The notes under the pieces: generated by a model
Told to the model about the DNA's origin: nothing
Seen by the model: the letters and a program-made list of their open reading frames with translations, nothing else
Database searches by the model: none
In this document: positions 58,601-64,000 of the stretch, piece by piece
How positions within the stretch are numbered: the stretch's first letter is position 1
Layout: every line of letters begins with the position of its first letter
From: Phallusia fumigata
Lineage: Eukaryota; Chordata; Ascidiacea; Phlebobranchia; Ascidiidae
DNA length: 64,000 nucleotides
NCBI GenBank assembly: GCA_008931825.1
Contig: QXVZ01009061.1
Location: 83,724-147,723 of the forward strand
Direction of reading: 5' to 3'
Translations under genes and position numbers: made by a program

Positions 58601-59715
58601 AACTGTCTTCAACATACATGTCCTGAGACCAACAACATTTTGGCAGCACTATGACAGTTTGACTGACCATAGTTTTGATGATGGACACAACATGCACACA
58701 ATTCCTGTTATAATGCAGCAACCACAACAAAAATTGGACAATGGTGTACTTTATAACAGGTATTGATTTGCAAACAGCCCTAAATATATGAATGTGTGTC
58801 GGTTCAAATTCTATGAACTTTTTCCTAAAAAAGGTATCAAAAAATGAGAAAGGTACTTGATGCTAAAAAGCGAAAGCCACCACGCTTGACAGTATTAAGA
58901 GAACATGCTCAGGATTCTTTAACAAGCGATGAGGGAAAACCAAAGTCGAATCATGTAAAAAAGGATGAAAGGACATCATTGCTCCATTCAAATGGGCACA
59001 CATCCACCAATGTAAAGCTGAATTTTGATAGCCAGGGTAAGAAGTGTTAATAGGAGCTGGTGTTTAACACCAAATGATGTGTAACTCTTTAACTGGTTGG
59101 GCAAACATAAAAATAACAATTCAATAAAGGTGTAAGGAAAATAAAAAGGTATTCTGCCATTTGATAGGAAAGGAAAAAACATCTAGTTTGGCTAAATCCA
59201 ATGGTTCAGTGGATTCAAGTCAAAGTATACAACTTTACCTCGGAGATGAAATAACCTCAATTAAAAGTGATCCGAAAAGCAGCACAACGGATTATGTTAA
59301 AAATCGAAACCTTGTTGCCTATTACAAGAAAAAAAGACCAGACAAAAACGAATGGAAGATTTTTTCTTCAAGTAGTAAAGAACAAATGTATGAAAGAAAC
59401 AAATTGGAAGGAGGGAAATCAAATGACGATTCTGTGAAAATATCAACCACACATTCTGCAGAAAACGTCACCTCCCCAGTGCACCGAGGTCATTGTTACC
59501 TCACTGCTAATGATGAGTTGGGTCTTATGCATGTCCCTCACAAACTTGAAAAAAAGTCCTCATATGGGAAAACAACACATTCCCTTGCAGCAGAATTAGA
59601 CCTGTTGGCTGATTCTTGCCAGTTAGAAGAGGACTTACTAAGTTTGGGTAGTTCACATCCTACTTTTCCTGATGACTACACATATGCTTCTTTGCGAAAT
59701 GAAACCAGTGTCTAA
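46691..59715 (+). CDS. ADGRA3: Adhesion GPCR of the ADGRA2/A3 (GPR124/GPR125) group
   Basis: 31 exons: 46691-46804, 47378-47481, 47555-47638, 47701-47772, 47838-47909, 47983-48054, 48201-48367, 48440-48549, 49983-50106, 50392-50582, 50651-50761, 50831-50989, 51744-51905, 52196-52324, 52983-53059, 53125-53390, 53453-53622, 54979-55115, 55192-55297, 55355-55506, 56234-56326, 56398-56562, 56633-56702, 56773-56886, 57470-57538, 57596-57866, 58119-58375, 58435-58575, 58647-58759, 58834-59036, 59168-59715. Sum 4623 nt (1540 aa), phases consistent. Order: signal peptide; leucine-rich repeats on 72-nt exons; LRR C-cap (SNSLICNCLMRDFINWF); Ig domain (230 to about 325); hormone-receptor domain; GAIN region with NYRNGNIFQ; GPS-like segment; seven helices (about 745-1066), with the TM3 Cys (IACYTTGILLHYSSL) and the ECL2 Cys-Trp (YCWLSWETSLYAFYGPAA); long cytoplasmic tail ending ETSV, a class I PDZ ligand as in vertebrate ADGRA2/A3. 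A2 is a Wnt7 co-receptor; A3 is linked to Dishevelled and polarity. I cannot separate A2 from A3. Exon 29's acceptor was chosen because the other two phases hit stops. Confidence 0.92.
48630..48705 (-). repeat. Short palindromic repeat, copy 2
   Basis: Inverted, diverged copy of the element at 4005-4100 (ccactggaaatttctagg ... ctatgctgccaca ... gaatttcctgg). It sits in the GPCR intron after the exon ending at 48549. Confidence 0.6.
48706..49745 (+). repeat. Repeat family A, fullest copy, with internal subrepeats
   Basis: Begins ttatgggtccccttcctg and a polypyrimidine tract. About six degenerate subunits of roughly 110-160 bp follow (starting near 48798, 48957, 49110, 49216, 49342 and 49470), most with tggatgaaatttacacag, and several spaced by gttaccccactagcccc. 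It ends with the gggacccatgcg / cagcagaaacaatcatg block. Single N at 49215. It fills most of the GPCR intron 48550-49982. Confidence 0.75.
50990..51743. other. GPCR intron, no recognised content
   Basis: AT-rich intron between GAIN-region exons. Nothing distinctive seen beyond the splice sites. Confidence 0.5.
52325..52982. other. GPCR intron, no recognised content
   Basis: AT-rich intron. Nothing distinctive seen. Confidence 0.5.
53623..54978. other. GPCR intron before TM1 exon, with repeat fragments
   Basis: Contains agtagcatgtaagcttatat (about 54206), also present at 17140, and a family A subrepeat remnant (aacaatgtccaaattggat, about 54700). The 142-codon minus frame at 53772-54200 shows no protein features. 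Confidence 0.55.
55507..56233. other. GPCR intron between TM3 and TM4 exons
   Basis: Apparently unique AT-rich sequence with no gene. Confidence 0.5.
56905..57385 (+). repeat. Repeat family A copy between TM6 and ECL3 exons
   Basis: Starts tatgggtccccttcctg, has ggttactccgctagccccc and cagtttgtacaatatgcc, and ends with gcagaaataaccatat and tgggacccaatatg. Confidence 0.65.
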
Positions 59716-60265
59716 ACACTTGCCTAATGTTTACTTTTTTTGTACTTCTTTTTAATCATGTACATCTGTACATATTGTCTGGAACTAATACTGCCTTAAG
59801 TATGTCATGCGAAGAATAAGTCTTGTGGCTAAAGAAAGTGTTCAAACTAAGTTCACAAAATGTGTATACATTTCTTACTCATGTTACTAATTGCATGTTT
59901 AACTTTTACTGATTTTAATTTGTTTTCTTATGTATCATCAGACATGGCCAGGGGCATATAAAATTGTTTTTTAATATTTTAAATCAGAGAATTCTCTCAA
60001 CAGTCGACAGAAAAAAGGGGTCTGACCCCTACCACCCCCTGGACCTGGCTAACCTTCGTTTCTACCTCTTAACAATGTTTCTTTCAAAATACAATGCACT
60101 CTTAACATGTATTGCTACAAAACGTATAAACACAATTTATCACAGAACAAGAGTTTGAATGTGTGAAAAATTACCAGTGATAGGTTATCAATGTGTAATG
60201 CAAGTTTTATCTAGGGTATTAGGTTAGTATTAAACCCATATACAAGCATTGGTATCAACATCACA

Positions 60266-60271
60266 AATAAA
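60266..60271 (+). terminator. Poly(A) signal of the adhesion GPCR gene
   Basis: AATAAA on the plus strand about 550 nt after the GPCR stop, only about 38 bp from the opposing MARCHF5 signal, so the two 3' UTRs nearly abut. Confidence 0.5.
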
Positions 60272-60308
60272 GATTATGTTTCCTCCACAATCAGGACTAA
60301 AAAACTAT

Positions 60309-60314
60309 TTTATT
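60309..60314 (-). terminator. Poly(A) signal of MARCHF5
   Basis: AATAAA on the minus strand 55 nt downstream of the MARCHF5 stop codon. Confidence 0.55.
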
Positions 60315-60368
60315 AAATAAAATACAGATTGAACAAAAAGCACTAGTATACACAAGTTCACAGTATTA

Positions 60369-63300
60369 TCAGGTTGGAGTCCCATCACTGCCATTAAAAT
60401 TATCAATTCTTCTCCTTCCTAGTCTGGTAAACACCTGTTGCTTTAAGTAGATCTTTAGCACACCTTTTATTGCAACAAATGCTATTCCTCCCTGTCATGC
60501 AAGATCCATTATCAAATTTATTACAGGCAATAAACTGAGATATGTCAAAAAAATGTCACCCACCAGTATGCTACGCTGCAAATTTCCATCCACTTTTCGG
60601 AATATAAATTTTCCAACAATGGTAGCAACAGTTGGAAAAAACATTGCACCACAAAAGACTCTTGTAAACTTGATTTCTCTCGCTGGAGTTTCTTGTGGCA
60701 CAGGACGAATTGTTCCTTGTTCCACCCTAAAAATTCAAATTCTTCAATTTTTTTATTCTAACTATATGGGCTGTATTTTAGCACTGCACTGGGGAAACTA
60801 TTGTCCAACCAAAAGATAAAAATAAAGGGGTAAATGCCACAAATTACGTCTTTTGCAGGTTTTGGAAAACCGCTTACTGTTGAGGTAGCTCGACCAAAAG
60901 CAGGAGTACAATAAATGTTTTTAAGATCTAAAAGTGTAATAATTTTTGCTAGAGGGCAAGTGTAAAGAGAAAATGTTAACAGGATACAAATTTTAAACAT
61001 TAAAAGTCATTGTATCAAAACACCAAACTATGTACACTTACGCAGGAAAAATGTAATTTAAAATTGGCAGTTTATGTGAATGTCGCCTCCACATTTTCAA
61101 AAGGTATTCATCCCACTGAATCATTTTACCCAGCACAAGAACCACTGGTATTGCTGGCAGACCAATTAACAAAAACAGGGGATCAGCCCGCTCCATCATA
61201 TCAAGTCCTTCCTTATGTCCAAGAACCTATAAAATAACTCTTTGTACTAATAGACCACAAGTGATTCGCTATAATATAATGAATAATTTTGTGGGTCATG
61301 CCACAAAACATGATGGCATTTGTGCTGTCAAAGAGGCCAAAAGTGTTGCGATTAAAATGTGGCTTAGGGAGCTTAAAAGAAAGCTTTGACATTTTTCTTG
61401 AATGATTTACTGGTCAAAAATAACGAAAATCATTACAACAATTTTGTCATCAAGTTTAAACTCCATTTCAAAAAATGCCTCACAGACCACACAGAACCTC
61501 TCTGTGGGTCATATGTGACCCGCTGGCATTGATTTAGGCACCACAGCTTCAAATAAAATGTTTTAATTTTACGATAGATGTACGTATATTCAATGTCTGC
61601 AATAAATAGGTGTCCTAATTGCGGAACCAAACCAAATCACTTGTTACCAGGTGTGTATCCAGAAATAATAAAAGGGGCTCCGAAATTTCAACTCAGGTAA
61701 TGCATTAGACATTTTTACGGCAATACAGCAACCACACGCAATATTGGTTTTGAATACTATGGCAATACATGAGATGCGATAAACATTTCTGATGTCAGTA
61801 TTTGTACAGAATTAGCATTTGCTACTATTGGCAAAGTTATTTAGGAAAGGGGACCCATAATTAGTATGTGGCATTTTGCTTAAACTTTGTTATTTTGTAA
61901 ATCTTGGATGAAGTGACAATAACAAGTATACATCTTTGTGCTTTTAGCAATTGTTTTTACCTGCATAACAGTGATAGCCCCATATGTCACAGCAGTCCAA
62001 TATACAGAACCAAGTAGTACACCTGTTGCAACAATTGGTGAGGCTTTGTAAATTAATCTGTCAATGGTCATCATCACACCACAAACCTTTCCTACAAAAA
62101 AACATTTTGGAGGTTGATAAGCTGTTTGGAGATTGGCTTTGTCATCTTAAAACCTACATAAGGAACCCGGTTGATAAAAAGACTTGTTGAAAGAATTGAT
62201 TAATCCAGTTTAAAGAATTGATTGACTCTACTTTTTACATCAAGAGATAGCTGTGCTCACAAAGCAAGTGACTAAAGTGTTTTGCAAAAGAAGGGAAGAA
62301 GGCTTAATTTTGCAATTATTTTCCCTAAAGCAGTGTTTCTCAAATTTTTTTCTGAGGAGCACCAAACACAATTTCATTCTAACATGCTCTTAAAATAGGC
62401 GATTTTGTAATCACTTGTCTAGTTTAAGTCATCTTTTCATGGACCACTATGAGGAGATGGCGGACCACACTTTGAGGATCACTGCCCTAACGTAATTGTT
62501 TGTATAAGCATAATTGTGTGGGTCCTCACACACATGCAATTGTTATGTAGTAGTGGTGTTTATGACTTGATCAGTTTTAACCTTTAAATTTAATAATTCA
62601 GAATAAAGCAAAGAATATATTTGATGAACTCAACCAAATCATTTGTAATGTCACAAGCATTTTTATTACCTACACTTACCAATTAATAAAGCCTCGCTAT
62701 TGCTCAAGTAGAAAATTTTCATTTTTAATTGTGTTGCTCAACACTTGTAGATTGACCTCAAGTAACCAACACTAAAAACTGTTAATGACCTTTTCCAACA
62801 CAGATTTAGTAATATGATATGAATTCAACATCACCCTTTTACCTTTGATAGACCAAATATAAGTTACATGTGACTGCGTTGTAGCAAACAGTCTTTAATG
62901 GCATTACAGCTTTTGTAGCACATTGTCTTTTACAGTGTGATACAACAAATAATATTTGGTTATGGCACAATTTATTTTGAATGACTGCATGGCAGCCTGA
63001 GCAAGCATCCGTTTTATCTGTGAAGCAGTGTTCTAATATTAACTGTTACAATACATTGCTTTTTAAATCGCAAACAGTAAAAATAAATGTAATTTTCCTT
63101 TCCCACCAGACTGGCTGTTGCATCACAGTCTCACTATGACTTCACTATCCCTCCAATTTTCTTCTCTTGTGTTCTATACTTCCTTACTAGAATACAAACC
63201 ATTAACTGGCTGTAAGACAATAACCACGATTGAGCTCAATGGCGTTTGCTACAACCAGTTCAATGAAATTTCTTGGGTTTGGGAAATACCCAAGATTTTT

Positions 63301-63764
63301 CGCCTGAATATGCCATAATTACTTACCAAAGGGAGGAAAAATGATGACATATTCTGTGTTGCATTGTGGGCAGGAAACTTTTGTATAAGCATGACCCTTC
63401 TGTTTTTCATCAACCCATCTCATTAAACATGTGTGATGTACCCATTTTGTTGTCCCTCGGCATCTGCATGGACGGATCCACTCGGCTCCCACATCATCTT
63501 GTTCACCACCAAAACATACCCAGCAGTTTTTGCTGTCAATTCAAAAAGAATTTAAAACAGATTGGCAAATACACACCAATGTCAGAAAAACGTTTACTGT
63601 AGATCAGGATTTTCTGAGTCAATCCTCTCACTTTGACTTGAACCTTCCTCATCATCAACAAGGATTTCTACTGGATCAGAATCTTCTTCACTGTCACTTA
63701 CTTCCTCAACAGGCGAAAGGTAACTGTTTTCTACTCCATGGTTTAATACATCAGAATCACCCAT
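60369..63764 (-). CDS. MARCHF5: MARCHF5 mitochondrial RING-CH E3 ubiquitin ligase
   Basis: Exons on the minus strand: 63764-63598, 63532-63327, 62091-61961, 61226-61042, 60726-60564, 60491-60369; 975 nt, 324 aa, phases consistent. The RING-CH finger (C4HC3; about 59-115) starts CWVCFGGEQDD and continues WIRPCRCRGTTKWVHHTC, RWVDEK and SCPQCNTEY. Four hydrophobic segments follow, with near-identity to vertebrate MARCHF5 at YWTAVTYGAITVMQ, GHKEGLDMMERADPLFLLIG, FPTVATIVGK and GGIAFVAIKG. The vertebrate protein sits in the outer mitochondrial membrane and ubiquitinates fission and fusion factors such as DRP1, mitofusins and MiD49. The N-terminus is about 45 residues longer than the human protein (278 aa) and acidic (VEEVSDSEEDSDPVEILVDD). 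The start is the first in-frame ATG. The gene lies tail-to-tail with the adhesion GPCR. Confidence 0.96.
62331..62484. mobile_element. Short hAT-like MITE (154 bp)
   Basis: Ends cagtgtttctcaaa and tttgaggatcactg are inverted repeats at 12 of 14 positions. Flanks CCCTAAAG (62323-62330) and CCCTAACG (62485-62492) are an 8-bp duplication with one mismatch. The interior reads ggaccactatgagg ... gcggaccacac. The CAGTG-type ends with an 8-bp TSD are typical of hAT. It lies in the MARCHF5 intron 62092-63326. Confidence 0.8.
62510..62645 (-). repeat. Repeat family A fragment
   Basis: Matches the 9325-9460 part of the long copy (gtgggtcctcacacacatgc, tagtagtggtgtttatgac, ccaaatcatttgtaatg). It is intronic in MARCHF5. 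Confidence 0.55.
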
Positions 63765-64000
63765 TTTTCAGTTTCTAATATTTTGTTACAATTTACTGTT
63801 ACATGCAAACCATGTTATCTTTTATCTGAAATCAATTGAACATTTACCTTTAATGTACGATCATATCAAACAGGAACTACATAATAAAAAGTAAATACAA
63901 GACGCTGTAATCAGTGGTGGATAACCAGATTGGAAAGTTTTATTTTTGCACGGAGGATTTATGTCAAAAAAAATTTTTTGCGCGGATTTACACCCAAAAA
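63765..64000. other. 5' flank of MARCHF5
   Basis: Upstream of the MARCHF5 ATG: 5' UTR and promoter area. No motif was confidently recognised. Confidence 0.4.

Larger units (their letters stand above)
59716..60368. other. Convergent 3' UTR region
   Basis: Holds the 3' UTRs of the GPCR (+) and MARCHF5 (-) with opposing poly(A) signals. No extra gene; the 64-codon plus frame at 59964 is not supported. Confidence 0.55.

Noticed and set aside
1-64000. A new multi-gene defence or biosynthetic system
   Set aside because: All six genes have clear, functionally unrelated metazoan orthologues; no cluster logic is visible.

Overview
The window is nuclear DNA from an animal. It is AT-rich and carries intron-rich genes with GT-AG introns of mostly 60-600 bp, separated and interrupted by many short non-autonomous repeats. 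Six protein-coding genes can be modelled exon by exon with consistent phase, and all are conserved metazoan genes. Compact introns, closely spaced genes and one operon-like gene pair fit a marine invertebrate chordate such as an ascidian tunicate. That assignment is inference; no mitochondrial or rRNA marker is present.

Layout. 131-13913 (-): WDR81 (kinase-like, BEACH and WD40 domains, about 1679 aa). 14160-15281 (-): an intronless PIG3/TP53I3-type quinone oxidoreductase, only about 250 bp upstream of the WDR81 ATG. 15282-20792: repeat-rich intergenic DNA. 20793-26626 (-): a DQX1-like DEAH-family helicase homologue (15 exons, 888 aa, DEVQ box). 26627-29330: head-to-head intergenic region. 29331-43262 (+): R3HCC1/R3HCC1L with a very long disordered centre (10 exons, 1530 aa). 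43263-46690: intergenic, with a clear hAT-like MITE. 46691-59715 (+): an ADGRA2/A3 (GPR124/GPR125)-type adhesion GPCR (31 exons, 1540 aa). 60369-63764 (-): MARCHF5 mitochondrial E3 ligase (6 exons, 324 aa), tail-to-tail with the GPCR gene.

Non-coding content. One abundant repeat family recurs at least ten times in introns and spacers. There are three hAT-like elements with 8-bp target duplications, a foldback element, several smaller families and two tRNA-derived SINE-like segments. Single N bases at 8948, 16893 and 49215 all lie in repeats; the first and third look like assembly joins.

The genes do not form one pathway; the neighbourhood looks like ordinary genome order. I found no convincing new multi-gene system. 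The most interesting items are the possible trans-spliced operon at 13.9-14.2 kb, the degenerate helicase motifs of DQX1, the expanded R3HCC1 with two PPxY motifs, the GPS region of the GPCR without a visible cleavage triad, and the repeat families.
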